A stretch of DNA of 64,000 nt from Endozoicomonas sp965232255. Its GTDB lineage: Bacteria > Pseudomonadota > Gammaproteobacteria > Pseudomonadales > Endozoicomonadaceae. Position 1 is the stretch's first letter; every line of letters begins with the position of its first letter. The DNA lies in NCBI GenBank assembly GCA_965232255.1, contig OZ246962.1, forward strand, positions 2,852,001 through 2,916,000. The letters are read 5' to 3'. Position numbers and translations under genes: made by a program. Positions 26,696 through 36,808 of this stretch are shown in pieces. Below the pieces are notes generated by a model, which searched no databases, was not told where the DNA came from, and worked only from the letters and a program-made list of their open reading frames with translations.

Positions 26696-27952
26696 CTACA
26701 TGTGTCGAATGATTTCATTGGCAAATTCAGAACACTTAACCAGCGTTGCATCATCCATCAAACGTTCAAAATCGTAGGTAACAGTTTTAGCACCAATAGC
26801 TCCGTCCATTCCTTTGATAATCAAATCAGCAGCTTCGGACCAACCCATATGACGCAACATCATTTCGGCCGAGAGAATCATTGACCCTGGATTAACCTTG
26901 TCCTGACCAGCGTACTTCGGTGCGGTGCCATGGGTTGCTTCAAATAACGCCGTCGGCGTGCCAATGTTGGCGCCTGGAGCGATGCCAATACCACCCACCT
27001 GGGCGGCCAGAGCATCGGAAATATAATCGCCATTGAGGTTTAGCGTGGCGATCACATCGTACTCCGCCGGGCGTAGCAAAATCTGTTGTAAGAAGGCATC
27101 AGCAATCACATCCTTGATGACAATATCTCGCCCGGTATTGGGGTTTTTGACCGTATGCCACGGACCGCCATCCAACGGTTGGGCAGCAAAATATCGAACA
27201 GCTGTCTGATAACCCCAGTCTTTAAAAGCCCCCTCGGTGAATTTCATGATGTTACCTTTGTGCACCAGGGTAACAGAGTGACGGTCATTATCGATAGCAA
27301 ACTGAATGGCCTTTTGCACCAGCCGTTCTGTGCCTTCTCTGGAAACTGGCTTAACGCCGATGCCGCATTCCTGCGCAAAGCGAATTTTGCTTACGCCCAT
27401 TTCGTCACGCAAAAAGCGAATCATTTTGTCAGCTTCTGGTGTGCCAGCCTGCCACTCAATGCCTGCATAAATGTCTTCGGAGTTTTCACGAAAAATCACC
27501 ATGTTGGTTTTTTCTGGCTCCTTCACCGGACTCGGTACGCCCTTGAACCAGCGCACTGGACGAATGCAGGCAAACAGATCCAGCTCCTGACGCAAAGCGA
27601 CATTGAGCGAGCGGATACCACCACCTACCGGCGTGGTCAGCGGACCTTTGATGCTGACCACGAACTCTTTCAGTGCTTCCAGGGTCTCTGGCGGCAACCA
27701 AGTGTCCTGATCGTAAACCTGTGTGGCTTTCTCGCCGCAGTAGACTTCCATCCATTCAATCTTGCGCTTGCCCTGATACGCTTTTGCTACAGCAGCATCA
27801 ACCACTTTGAGCATGGCGGGTGAGATGTCAGCACCAATGCCATCGCCTTCAATGTAGGGAATAATCGGGTTATCAGGAACATTCAGAGAGAGGTCTGTGT
27901 TGACCGTGATGCGCTCACCGCGGGCAGGTACTTCGATCTTTTGGAAAGCCAT
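26696..27952 (-). CDS. icd: NADP-dependent isocitrate dehydrogenase
   Basis: A 418-residue homodimeric TCA enzyme that converts isocitrate to 2-oxoglutarate. It starts at MAFQKIEVP (27952); a second ATG two codons upstream is possible. Active-site and signature segments are clear: YIEGDGIGADISPAM, the phosphorylatable loop GGIRSLNVALRQ, NLNGDYISDALAAQVGG and ATHGTAPKYAGQDKVNPGS. The loop serine suggests regulation by AceK, as in E. coli. The length is typical. Confidence 0.98.
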   Translation of the reverse strand: MAFQKIEVPARGERITVNTDLSLNVPDNPIIPYIEGDGIGADISPAMLKVVDAAVAKAYQGKRKIEWMEVYCGEKATQVYDQDTWLPPETLEALKEFVVSIKGPLTTPVGGGIRSLNVALRQELDLFACIRPVRWFKGVPSPVKEPEKTNMVIFRENSEDIYAGIEWQAGTPEADKMIRFLRDEMGVSKIRFAQECGIGVKPVSREGTERLVQKAIQFAIDNDRHSVTLVHKGNIMKFTEGAFKDWGYQTAVRYFAAQPLDGGPWHTVKNPNTGRDIVIKDVIADAFLQQILLRPAEYDVIATLNLNGDYISDALAAQVGGIGIAPGANIGTPTALFEATHGTAPKYAGQDKVNPGSMILSAEMMLRHMGWSEAADLIIKGMDGAIGAKTVTYDFERLMDDATLVKCSEFANEIIRHM

Positions 27953-28231
27953 TATCAACTCCGTTCTCTAATCATCACTCTGGTCAGATGAAAAACTCGT
28001 CAACGCTTTTTGTGGGTTTTCTTGAGCAGGCTGACCAGTAACCGAAGTCGCCTACCAAGCGTCGAAAATAGTAAATAACGCGTATACCTTATACCATCCG
28101 CCGATGGTAATAAATGAACATTTCCTGCCATGGCAAAATTGCTTCGTGCAAGCGGTGAGCGGCCTATGGTGCTTGCCTGCCCATACAGGTAAAATGCCTG
28201 GCTATTTTTAATCCGGTGGCAGTACTTTTCA

Positions 28232-29356
28232 GTGACAGAACATCCCTCCCGAACCGCATCGGTGCGAACCAAAGTGATTGTTGGCATGTCCGGCGGTGTT
28301 GATTCGTCGGTGTCCGCCTTGCTGTTGCAGCAGCAGGGTTATGACGTGCAAGGCCTGTTTATGAAGAACTGGGAGGAAGATGACGGCTCAGAATACTGCA
28401 CGGCCATGAGTGACCTGGCCGATGCTCAGGCGGTGTGCGACAAAATTGGTATCCCGCTGCACAAGGCCAACTTTGCCGCTGAGTACTGGGATAATGTCTT
28501 TGAGCATTTTCTGCATGAATATCAACATGGCAGAACGCCCAATCCTGACATTCTGTGCAACAAGGAAATTAAATTTAAGGCCTTTCTGGATTACGCTTTA
28601 ACCCTCGGCAGCGATTATATCGCCATGGGTCACTACTGTCGGCGTATCGACCGCGATGGTCGCAGTCTGCTGGTCAAGGGCGTTGACCCGAACAAGGACC
28701 AAAGCTATTTCCTTCATGCCGTCGGTGAGCAGCAAATCGCCCGCACCCTGTTTCCGGTGGGCGAGTTGGAAAAATCCGAAGTGCGGCGCATCGCCGAAGA
28801 GTACGGACTGATCACCCACAACAAAAAAGACAGCACTGGCATCTGTTTTATCGGTGAGCGTCGTTTCCGGGATTTCCTGCAACAGTACTTGCCTGCCCAA
28901 CCCGGTCCCATCGAAACCGTGGATGGTCAGGTTATTGGTGAACATGCCGGACTGATGTACCACACCATTGGTCAGCGCCAGGGGTTAGGGATTGGCGGCC
29001 GGAAAAATGCTGATGAAGCACCGTGGTATGTACTGGAAAAAGACCTGCAGCGCAATGTGCTGGTGGTCGGCCAAGGTACTGACCATCCCATGCTCTTTTC
29101 CGCCAGCCTGACCTGCTCCCATATTGATTGGGTGGCCGGCGAGCCACCGGCCATGCCATATCAGCTCAAAGCCAAAGTGCGCTACCGCCAGCAGGACCAG
29201 GACTGTACCTTGAGCCGCGCTACCAACGGTGATTACCAGGTCACATTTGCCCAGCCACAAAGAGCAGTGACACCTGGGCAGTCGGTGGTTTTTTATGATG
29301 GCCAAGTGTGTCTCGGCGGCGGCGTTATTGAGACGCGCAGCGCTGTTGGGATTTGA
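28232..29356 (+). CDS. mnmA: tRNA-specific 2-thiouridylase MnmA
   Basis: A 374-residue enzyme that thiolates U34 of tRNA-Lys, -Glu and -Gln. It begins with GTG at 28232, and no later start keeps the ATP-binding P-loop intact. The P-loop motif GMSGGVDSS is at residues 18-26, a catalytic cysteine lies in NPDILCNKEIKF and the second in STGICFIGERRF. It heads the mnmA-hflD-purB series. The genes usually found between icd and mnmA in enterobacteria (rluE, nudJ) are absent. Confidence 0.97.
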   Translation: MTEHPSRTASVRTKVIVGMSGGVDSSVSALLLQQQGYDVQGLFMKNWEEDDGSEYCTAMSDLADAQAVCDKIGIPLHKANFAAEYWDNVFEHFLHEYQHGRTPNPDILCNKEIKFKAFLDYALTLGSDYIAMGHYCRRIDRDGRSLLVKGVDPNKDQSYFLHAVGEQQIARTLFPVGELEKSEVRRIAEEYGLITHNKKDSTGICFIGERRFRDFLQQYLPAQPGPIETVDGQVIGEHAGLMYHTIGQRQGLGIGGRKNADEAPWYVLEKDLQRNVLVVGQGTDHPMLFSASLTCSHIDWVAGEPPAMPYQLKAKVRYRQQDQDCTLSRATNGDYQVTFAQPQRAVTPGQSVVFYDGQVCLGGGVIETRSAVGI

Positions 29357-29420
29357 TTGGCATGCATATAGCTATTCTGTTTACGGCATCCGGGACAATA
29401 AATAATTGGCGAGATATTCG

Positions 29421-30032
29421 GTGAAGCATTCTAATCAAGATCAGGCCGCCGCTCTGGCGGGCGTGTTTCAGGCTGCCACCCTGGTCGATCAACTGGCCAG
29501 AACCGGGCAATGGAGCGAAGAGACACTGACGCCTTCCATCCACAGCATTTTTGTCACCTCACCCAATAATGTGGCTGAAGTGTACGATGGTTTTTACCGT
29601 CTGGGTCTGGGCAAAAAGACGCTGAGTGCAGTGGTCAGTCGGGACAGCTCAGCCATTGGTGGCGATGTCATTCGCTATGCCCTGGCCATGATTCATTTGG
29701 AAAAAAAACTCAGCCGTAACCGGAAAATGCTCAACACTATCGGTGAGCGCCTGCAAAAAACCCGGGAGCAGGTCGACCATTTTGGTTTGCTCCACGACAA
29801 TGTGATCAGCAGTCTGGCCAGCATTTACCTCGATACCCTCAGTACCTTCAAAACGCGCATTACCGTGGCCGGCGATACCCGTTTTTTACAAAACCAGGCC
29901 AATGCCAATCGCATTCGGGCCATTTTGCTGGCAGGCATTCGCTCAGCCACACTCTGGCGTCAGTGCGGCGGCAGTCGCTGGCATCTGTTCATCAGCCGTA
30001 AAAACCTGCTTGATGGCCTGCAAAGAATTTAA
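29421..30032 (+). CDS. hflD: HflD, lysogenization regulator homologue
   Basis: 203 residues from a GTG at 29421; a TTG at 29406 would add five residues and no ribosome site separates them. The helical family pattern is present (AALAGVFQAATLVDQLARTG, LGLGKKTLSAVVSRDSSAIGGDVIRYALAMIHLEKKL). HflD is a peripheral inner-membrane protein that in E. coli binds phage lambda CII. Its position between mnmA and purB is diagnostic. Confidence 0.93.
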   Translation: MKHSNQDQAAALAGVFQAATLVDQLARTGQWSEETLTPSIHSIFVTSPNNVAEVYDGFYRLGLGKKTLSAVVSRDSSAIGGDVIRYALAMIHLEKKLSRNRKMLNTIGERLQKTREQVDHFGLLHDNVISSLASIYLDTLSTFKTRITVAGDTRFLQNQANANRIRAILLAGIRSATLWRQCGGSRWHLFISRKNLLDGLQRI

Positions 30033-30144
30033 CGCTGGAATTTCCTGATTCCTTGTGCCAATACAGGGCTTGAGTCTGTGGTTAGAAACCAACGCAGTAA
30101 TCGATTATCATGCGCTGTTTCCCTCCGAGCTTAAGGCATAAAAC

Positions 30145-31515
30145 ATGGAGCTGAATGCACTGACCGCCGTCTCTCCCATCGATGGACGTTATGGTGATAA
30201 AACCCAAGCCCTGAGAACTATTTTCAGTGAATACGGACTGATTCGCTTTCGGGTCGCGGTGGAGGTGCGCTGGTTACAATCACTGGCCAACCATCCTGTC
30301 ATCAGCGAAGTTCCGGCGCTGTCTGAATCAGCCAACGCGCTGCTGGAGAGCCTGGTATCAGGGTTCTCCATGGCAGATGCCGAGCGCGTGAAAGAGATCG
30401 AGCGTACTACTAATCACGACGTTAAGGCAGTGGAGTATCTGCTCAAGGAGCGCTTTGCCCACCACGCGGAACTCTCTGCCATCGGTGAGTTTGTACACTT
30501 TGCCTGCACCTCTGAGGATATCAACAACCTCGCCCACGGCTTGATGCTCAACACTGGCATGCAGGAGGCAGTGCTGCCACAGATGCGCCAGATCATCGCT
30601 GCCATCGAAAACCTGACCAAAAGCCATGCGTCTCGGCCTATGTTGTCCCGCACCCACGGCCAGACCGCCACACCCACCACGCTGGGCAAAGAAATGGCCA
30701 ATATCGCCTATCGTCTGAAGCGCCAGCTGAAACAGATCGAAAGCATTGTACCTTTGGGCAAAATCAACGGTGCCGTGGGCAATTACAATGCCCACCTTCT
30801 GGCTTACCCGGAAGTGGACTGGACTGAACACGCCGAGCAGTTTGTCAGCAGTCTCGGTTTGGAGTGGAACCCGTACACCACTCAGATCGAACCCCACGAC
30901 TACATTGCCGAGCTATACGATGCCATCTGCCGCTTTAACACCATTCTGATCGACTTTGATCGGGATGTGTGGGGTTATATTTCCCTGGGTTATTTCAAAC
31001 AGAAAACCGTAGCCGGTGAAGTGGGCTCGTCCACCATGCCTCATAAAGTGAACCCTATTGATTTTGAAAATTCCGAGGGGAACCTGGGGATTGCTAATGC
31101 CATCATGCAGCACCTGACCACCAAGTTGCCAGTATCACGCTGGCAGCGCGACCTGACCGACTCCACGGTACTGCGCAATATGGGCGTTGGTCTCGGCCAG
31201 AGTCTGATCGCCTACGCCGCCACCCTGAAGGGCATTAGCAAGCTGGAAGTATCTCCGGTGCGTCTTGAGCAGGACCTGGCTAACGCCTGGGAAGTACTGG
31301 CTGAGCCAATCCAGACTGTGATGCGCCGCTACGGCATTGAGCAACCCTATGAAAAGCTCAAGGCACTAACCCGTGGTCAGGATGGCATCACCCAACAAAC
31401 GCTGGCCAATTTTATTGATGGGCTGGAACTGCCAGACAACGTCAAGGCCCAACTGAAGGCGTTGACTCCCGCCACCTACCTGGGGAATGCTGAGGCACAG
31501 GCGCTAGCCATTTAG
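30145..31515 (+). CDS. purB: Adenylosuccinate lyase
   Basis: A 456-residue purine-synthesis enzyme that releases fumarate from SAICAR and adenylosuccinate. The fumarase/lyase signature SSTMPHKVNPIDFENSEGN is at about residues 294-312. The early section (NALTAVSPIDGRYGDKT) and the active-site TSEDINN and RTHGQTATPTT are conserved. The length is normal. It ends converging on, and overlapping by three to four bases, the MFS transporter gene. Confidence 0.98.
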   Translation: MELNALTAVSPIDGRYGDKTQALRTIFSEYGLIRFRVAVEVRWLQSLANHPVISEVPALSESANALLESLVSGFSMADAERVKEIERTTNHDVKAVEYLLKERFAHHAELSAIGEFVHFACTSEDINNLAHGLMLNTGMQEAVLPQMRQIIAAIENLTKSHASRPMLSRTHGQTATPTTLGKEMANIAYRLKRQLKQIESIVPLGKINGAVGNYNAHLLAYPEVDWTEHAEQFVSSLGLEWNPYTTQIEPHDYIAELYDAICRFNTILIDFDRDVWGYISLGYFKQKTVAGEVGSSTMPHKVNPIDFENSEGNLGIANAIMQHLTTKLPVSRWQRDLTDSTVLRNMGVGLGQSLIAYAATLKGISKLEVSPVRLEQDLANAWEVLAEPIQTVMRRYGIEQPYEKLKALTRGQDGITQQTLANFIDGLELPDNVKAQLKALTPATYLGNAEAQALAI

Positions 31516-33011
31516 CTATAATAAGCGGCCGTTTTCTTACGCATCAGCGGCAGAAAAAGCATCAACGCCAGGTAGATAATCACCATCATCATAAAGGCGT
31601 ACACAAACGCCAGCATGGTCGATTGCTGCTTTAACAAGGCAGCAATCTGCTCCAGAAAGCGGTGACTGGTCATCGCCTCACCCGCCGCTTCAGCATAGTG
31701 TCGTAACACCCTGTTATCCCTGGATAAACTGCCACCCAAACTCTGCCATTCCTGTTGTTGAACGTAGCTGAAATAGGTGTTGATAATGGCGATGCCGATG
31801 GATGAACCAATGGTTCGACAAAGATTGAACATGGCTGTGGCACCTGGAATCAATGCCGGTGCCAGAGTCAGAAAAGCCAGTTTTGACAGCGGCGCAAACA
31901 CCAGCCCCATGCCCGCTCCCTGGATCATCTCCGGCAAAATTACCCAGAACGGATCAATATCCAGCGAGTATCGACTCATCTGCCAGACACCAATGGCGTT
32001 AAGAGTCAGACCAATAAACACCATTATCCGGCTATCGACCCGATCCATAATCGGTGCCGCCATAATCAGCACGATGGCCGATGTCAGGCCCCTGGGCGCC
32101 ATGATAAAACCGGATGTTTGCACCGGATAATTCAGCAACTCCTGCAAATACATGGGCTGTAACTGCAACACCCCAAACGTGCCCACAGCAAAACAGCTGA
32201 CCACCAGGCAGGCAATGCCAAGATTGCGATTGGTCAGCATCCAGACCGGGGCAATTTCACCGTGCGTCTGAAACGAGCGATAGACGAAAGCGACAATAAA
32301 TAGCGCACTGGCAATGCTGGCAAACAAGATCACATTAGAGCTGAACCAGTTTTTCTGGTTACCCTGGGAAAGCACCATTTGCAGCAGACCAATGCCCAGT
32401 GCCATGGTAATGATCAGCAGCCAGTCGATGCTGGTCGATCCTTTATTGCTGATGTGGATATTGCGATAAATCAGTGCCAAACAAACCAGTCCCACCGGCA
32501 GATTGATATAAAATACCCAGCGCCAGTTCAAATGTTGGGTGAGCACACCGCCAAGTACTGGTCCCAGCACCGGTCCCACCAGGACACCAATGCCAAACAA
32601 TGCCATGGCTCGCCCTTGCTGATCTTTGGGATAAACCTGCATCAATACGGACTGGCTCAGAGGAATCACCGACGCACCGAAAAACCCCTGAAAGATCCGA
32701 AAGCAGATCATCTCTGCCAGCGAATCAGACTGACCACACAGCAGCGACATCAACACAAAGCCGGCAATGGCAGTAAACAACAGACGGCGCTCACCAAAGC
32801 GCAGGGTGAGAAAACCGGCCAGGGGAATCACCACCGCTTCGGCCATGGCAAAGCTGGTCAGTACCCAGGTGATCTGATCCGAGGTGGCACCAAGGCTCCC
32901 CATCATATCGGGCAGAGCCACATTGGCTACTGTCATATCGATCAGTACGATCAGCGAAGCGGTGATTATAGTAATCACCACCATCGGACGACTGGCTGCT
33001 TGGTTATTCAT
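31512..33011 (-). CDS. EmrB-type MFS multidrug transporter (DHA2, 14 helices)
   Basis: A 499-residue inner-membrane drug-proton antiporter. There are about 14 hydrophobic segments. The motif A region GFLTLRFGERRL and motif C GPVLGPVLGGVLTQHLNWRWVFYINLPVG mark the DHA2 family. It follows a membrane-fusion protein gene on the same strand with a 5-bp gap, the usual EmrAB pairing; an outer-membrane TolC-like partner is not in the window. Substrates cannot be predicted. Confidence 0.95.
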   Translation of the reverse strand: MNNQAASRPMVVITIITASLIVLIDMTVANVALPDMMGSLGATSDQITWVLTSFAMAEAVVIPLAGFLTLRFGERRLLFTAIAGFVLMSLLCGQSDSLAEMICFRIFQGFFGASVIPLSQSVLMQVYPKDQQGRAMALFGIGVLVGPVLGPVLGGVLTQHLNWRWVFYINLPVGLVCLALIYRNIHISNKGSTSIDWLLIITMALGIGLLQMVLSQGNQKNWFSSNVILFASIASALFIVAFVYRSFQTHGEIAPVWMLTNRNLGIACLVVSCFAVGTFGVLQLQPMYLQELLNYPVQTSGFIMAPRGLTSAIVLIMAAPIMDRVDSRIMVFIGLTLNAIGVWQMSRYSLDIDPFWVILPEMIQGAGMGLVFAPLSKLAFLTLAPALIPGATAMFNLCRTIGSSIGIAIINTYFSYVQQQEWQSLGGSLSRDNRVLRHYAEAAGEAMTSHRFLEQIAALLKQQSTMLAFVYAFMMMVIIYLALMLFLPLMRKKTAAYYS

Positions 33012-33016
33012 GGCGG

Positions 33017-34039
33017 TTATTCATGGACAGCGGCCACGGTATCGACGGTAACAGTGGCGCTGGCACCAACTCTGAGTGGTGTTTTGGCTGGTAAATTGCC
33101 CATGTCCTGCAGACGGATACTGACGGGAAAGCGCTGAGTGATTTTTACCCAGTTGCCTGTGGCATTCTCTGGTGGTAACAGGGAAAAAGTAGCCCCACTG
33201 GCTGGGGAAATGGCCTCTACAGTCCCGGTAAATGCGGTACCGGGATACATATCCAGCTTGACACTGACGGGCATCTTCGGTCGAATCCGTCCCAGGTCAT
33301 TTTCCTTGAAATTGGCCTCCACCCAATAGCTTTGGTTTACCACCAAAGGCATTAACGCTTCGCCGCTACTGACCACACTGCCAGGATGAGCACTGACCAA
33401 ACCAAGCTCACCATCGGCCGGCGCCGCAATATTGGTGTAGGAGAGATTCAAGGTGGCCAGCATCAGGGCCGCTGCCGCCTCTTGCACCGCCGGGGCACTC
33501 TGGCCCACCGCGCCCTGCTCGGCAACCAGTTGCGCCATATGCGCCCTGGCACTGGCCAGATTATCGCGGGCAGTGGCCAGCTCAGCCCGGGCGGTATCGC
33601 CTTCCTGGCGAGGCATATCCCCTTGAGCCACCAAAGTCATGATACGTCTGAAATTAAGCTGCACCTTACGCAGATTGGCAGCAGCAGTCGTAATGGCGGA
33701 ACTGGCGCCCAGGATGCCCTCGCTGGCGGCCTTGTTCTCTTCACCGGCAACGGCGTAGGCAGATCTGGCCCGATTCAGTTGCGCCTCGTAGGGGGCCGGG
33801 TCGATCTGCACCAGCATCTCGCCTTCATGCACCCACTCAAAGTTGCCCACATTAACTGCCCGCACCTGACCACCCACTCTGGGCGCTATGTAGATGATAT
33901 TGCCATGCACATAGGCATCATCCGTACTTGGGTATTTTTTTTGGTACTCAATGTAGAAGTAACCGGCAAGCAACAAGCAGGCGAGCACAATGCCGGCAAT
34001 AAGCCAATGCTGCAGCGTACGCGAAGCGGTATTTTCCAT
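33017..34039 (-). CDS. EmrA/HlyD-type membrane fusion protein
   Basis: 340 residues from the ATG at 34039 (MENTASRTLQHW), chosen because the transmembrane helix then begins at about residue 10; upstream in-frame ATGs at 34072 and 34132 would put atypical sequence first. The biotinyl-lipoyl halves are YVHGNIIYIAPRVGGQVRAVNVGNFEWVHEGEML and NLSYTNIAAPADGELGL, separated by an alpha-helical hairpin. It would link the MFS pump to an outer-membrane channel. It is the first gene of the efflux pair. Confidence 0.93.
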   Translation of the reverse strand: MENTASRTLQHWLIAGIVLACLLLAGYFYIEYQKKYPSTDDAYVHGNIIYIAPRVGGQVRAVNVGNFEWVHEGEMLVQIDPAPYEAQLNRARSAYAVAGEENKAASEGILGASSAITTAAANLRKVQLNFRRIMTLVAQGDMPRQEGDTARAELATARDNLASARAHMAQLVAEQGAVGQSAPAVQEAAAALMLATLNLSYTNIAAPADGELGLVSAHPGSVVSSGEALMPLVVNQSYWVEANFKENDLGRIRPKMPVSVKLDMYPGTAFTGTVEAISPASGATFSLLPPENATGNWVKITQRFPVSIRLQDMGNLPAKTPLRVGASATVTVDTVAAVHE

Positions 34040-34338
34040 GGTCAGAACCGGAGATAAAGTGAGCGGGCGCATTTTGGGACGGTGATAGCAAGACAAGGTT
34101 AGTCCATAGACCCACAATGGGCTACCAGACAATCACTTACGCACGCTGTTATAACTGGTCTGACTTTTATGCTTCCTTACCTTAATTATACGACTATCGT
34201 CGTTTTTATACCCGATGCTGTCGTTGAATGTGTGACAGTGGCAACACCAAGGCGGTGTTATCAGCTATCTTTGAATGGTCTGGGCGAACGGCCCTACACC
34301 CTGAAACCCTGGTTAAAAAGCAATGGATTATTGCAGTT

Positions 34339-35328
34339 ATGTCCGTAGCACTTGCTCATGAATCTCCCTTTAAGGCATTGAACCGGGCCTTTGATCAGAT
34401 CAGGCCACACATCCGCACGACGCCCTTGCTGCACTGCGACACATTAAGCCAGCTTATTAGTGGCGAAGTCCTGGTCAAGGCCGAATCGTTGCAGATAACC
34501 GGTGCATTCAAGTTTCGCGGGGCTTTGTATCGTTTGCTTAATCTGTCAGATGTACAAAAAAAACAAGGTGTTGCCGCCTACTCTTCAGGTAATTTCGCCG
34601 CTGGCCTGGCTGCCGCTGGTCAACTGCTAGGTATTCCCGTCCACCTGGTGATGCCCCACGACGCTCCGGTAACAAAAATTCGCAACGCCGAGCACTATCA
34701 GGCCAAAGTAACCTTATGCCATCACTGTGAGCCTTCCAGAGAAGAAGCTGCCAGCAATATGGCAAAAACCATCGCCCGAGCCGAAAACGCCAAACTGTTG
34801 CACCCTTTTGACGACCATGAAATCATCATCGGGCAAGCGTCTGTGGCTTTGGAACTCAAGGAACAACTGAGACAGTTACAAAAACAGTGTGACCACCTGC
34901 TCTGCCCGTCGGGTGGCGGCAGCCTCGTCGCGGGCTCAAGTCTGGCATTACACAATGAGGCCCAGGTATGGGCCGTTGAAGCCGACGGCTACCAGGGAAT
35001 GAACCTCTCTTTGCAGCAGGGCAAACGCTGTCGTGCTCCCGGCAATCTGCCCTGCGATTGCGATGCCCTGATGGCTCTGGAGCCAGGCGTGGCTAATCTG
35101 GAAGTGACGCTGCAAACCGGTGTTCAAGGCATGATCGTTAATACGGAGCAGGTTCACAAGGCTGTCCGACTCGCCTTTAGCGAACTTAACCTGGTGCTGG
35201 AGCCCAGTGGAGCCGCTGGACTGGCTGCCATTATGAGAAGCCCTGAAGATTTTTATGGCAAAACTGTCGTTGCTATTGCCAGCGGCGGGAATGTTGATCA
35301 GCAAAAATACGCTGGGCTAATAAGATGA
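34339..35328 (+). CDS. PLP-dependent threonine/serine dehydratase-like enzyme
   Basis: 329 residues from the ATG at 34339. It belongs to fold type II of PLP enzymes. The Schiff-base lysine is in TGAFKFRGA, the cofactor-phosphate loop is SSGNFAAGLA, and a glycine-rich loop CPSGGGSLVAGS and a C-terminal ASGGNVD complete the site. The layout is that of catabolic threonine dehydratases and serine racemases, without the C-terminal ACT domains of IlvA. The product would be 2-oxobutyrate (from Thr) or pyruvate (from Ser), but a racemase or related activity cannot be excluded. Confidence 0.85.
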   Translation: MSVALAHESPFKALNRAFDQIRPHIRTTPLLHCDTLSQLISGEVLVKAESLQITGAFKFRGALYRLLNLSDVQKKQGVAAYSSGNFAAGLAAAGQLLGIPVHLVMPHDAPVTKIRNAEHYQAKVTLCHHCEPSREEAASNMAKTIARAENAKLLHPFDDHEIIIGQASVALELKEQLRQLQKQCDHLLCPSGGGSLVAGSSLALHNEAQVWAVEADGYQGMNLSLQQGKRCRAPGNLPCDCDALMALEPGVANLEVTLQTGVQGMIVNTEQVHKAVRLAFSELNLVLEPSGAAGLAAIMRSPEDFYGKTVVAIASGGNVDQQKYAGLIR

Positions 35329-35345
35329 CCTGCGTGCAGGTCATC
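35324..35345. repeat. 10-bp-arm palindrome holding two convergent stop codons
   Basis: GATGACCTGC (35324-35333) and GCAGGTCATC (35336-35345) flank GT. The TGA of the dehydratase (35326-35328) is in the left arm and the TGA of the hybrid kinase (35341-35343, minus strand) is in the mirror position of the right arm. It may serve as a shared terminator hairpin, though no T-run follows. Confidence 0.8.
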
Positions 35346-36789
35346 CGGCAATCCAACTGCGGATACGGCCCATAAGCACCTGAACCTCCACCGGCTTGTG
35401 CAAATAATCATCAGCGCCGGCGCTACGGCAGCGTATCTCGTCTTCTCTGTTGGGACTAGCGGTCAGCATCATCACTGGCATCAGACGAAATTCAATACGA
35501 CTCCGGATCTGCGTGAGTACTTCACAACCGTCCATGGTTGGCATCATCAAATCAAGGATCACCAGGTCAATCTGCTTATGTTCTTCCAGAAATGCCAATG
35601 CCTGTGGGCCGTTTTCCGCCAGATGTACTCGCAGGCCATGACCTTCCAGCAAGTGCGATAAAGCAAAGCTGTTGCGTAGATCGTCATCGACCAGCAACAC
35701 TTGCTGTCCGGCAAATGGCTCTGTGGTGTCGTCATCGCTGAGCAGGATAAATTCATTGTCGCCACCCTGAGATTCCACCGTGGTCACCAACGTCACAGGC
35801 GGTAGCATCAGGGAAAAAGTTGCTCCGTTACCCTCTTCGCTATCCAGCGTCAGGTCACCGCCGAGCAATCGTGCCAACTTTCTGGAAATGGACAACCCAA
35901 GACCGGTCCCGTTGTACTTCCGACTAGTGCTGCCGTCTGCCTGTCGGAACATCTGAAATACCGTTTCGTGTTTGTCGCTGGCAATCCCCACGCCGTTATC
36001 CACTACCTGGAAAACCAGCCCTTCCGATGAGTACTCCTCGCCCAGACGCCATGTTTCCTTATGAATCAGAAACTTGACTGCGCCGCCCTTCGGAGTAAAT
36101 TTGAACGCGTTGGCCAGCAGATTCTTAAGAATCTGTTTCAGCCGCTTACGGTCACTGTGTATCCATTGCGGTAGACCAGGGCCGCAGACAATCTCAAAAG
36201 CCACTCCCCGCTCCTTACTGATGGGCATAAACTGATCACTCAGGCTGCGCCAGATATCGCCGAGCAAAATGTCTTCCTGATAGATATTCAGCTTCCCCGC
36301 TTCCGCCTTGGACATATCCAGAATATCTTCAATAATTTCCAGTAACTCATTGGCACTGTTGAAAATAATCTGTACCGAATGAACCTGGTCAGCACTCAGG
36401 TTACCGTCCTGGTTATCAGCCAGGATGCTGGCCAGAATCATCAGGCTGTTCAGTGGGGTGCGTAACTCGTGGGAAACGTTGGCCAGAAACTGCGACTTAT
36501 GCTGGCTGACCTTTTCCAGCTCGGCGGCCTTGTCCTGTAAACGCTGGTTGACTTCCTGCAAGGTCTTTTGTTGTGCCCTGAGGGTATTTCTTGATGCCAA
36601 CAGCCGCTGATTATTGGCCTGCAGTTGTGCGGTACGCTCCTTGACCTGGGCTTCAAGACTCTGGGCCAGGGCTTGTAATTCCTGATGACGGTAGTAGATT
36701 TCCCGGGTTTTTTCTTCGGCTATTTTTTCTGCCTGAAGACGGGCCTTTTTCTCCCGCTCATACCGTTTTTGCCAGGCCTTTTCATTCAT
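35341..36789 (-). CDS. Soluble hybrid histidine kinase / receiver, H-NOX partner
   Basis: 482 residues with no membrane helix. Residues 1-95 are coiled coil. The HisKA domain has H107 in FLANVSHELRTPLNS, the HATPase has NLLANAFKFTP (N box), DNGVGIAS and NGTGLGLSISRKL, and the C-terminal receiver has LVDDD, phospho-acceptor in VILDLMMPTMDG and Lys in DYLHKPV. It is 19 bp after the H-NOX gene, an arrangement known from Vibrio and Shewanella (HnoK/HahK). The H-NOX protein presumably controls autophosphorylation in response to nitric oxide. The downstream relay is not in the window. Confidence 0.93.
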   Translation of the reverse strand: MNEKAWQKRYEREKKARLQAEKIAEEKTREIYYRHQELQALAQSLEAQVKERTAQLQANNQRLLASRNTLRAQQKTLQEVNQRLQDKAAELEKVSQHKSQFLANVSHELRTPLNSLMILASILADNQDGNLSADQVHSVQIIFNSANELLEIIEDILDMSKAEAGKLNIYQEDILLGDIWRSLSDQFMPISKERGVAFEIVCGPGLPQWIHSDRKRLKQILKNLLANAFKFTPKGGAVKFLIHKETWRLGEEYSSEGLVFQVVDNGVGIASDKHETVFQMFRQADGSTSRKYNGTGLGLSISRKLARLLGGDLTLDSEEGNGATFSLMLPPVTLVTTVESQGGDNEFILLSDDDTTEPFAGQQVLLVDDDLRNSFALSHLLEGHGLRVHLAENGPQALAFLEEHKQIDLVILDLMMPTMDGCEVLTQIRSRIEFRLMPVMMLTASPNREDEIRCRSAGADDYLHKPVEVQVLMGRIRSWIAG

Positions 36790-36808
36790 GTGCGCGGCAA
36801 CCCTGCAA

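Noticed and set aside
26487..26777. Plus-strand frame between clpS and icd
   Set aside because: It starts with TTG without a ribosome site and overlaps the end of icd; composition is not protein-like.
28000..28287. 95-codon minus-strand frame between icd and mnmA
   Set aside because: It overlaps the mnmA start, has no recognisable domain and fits a promoter region better.
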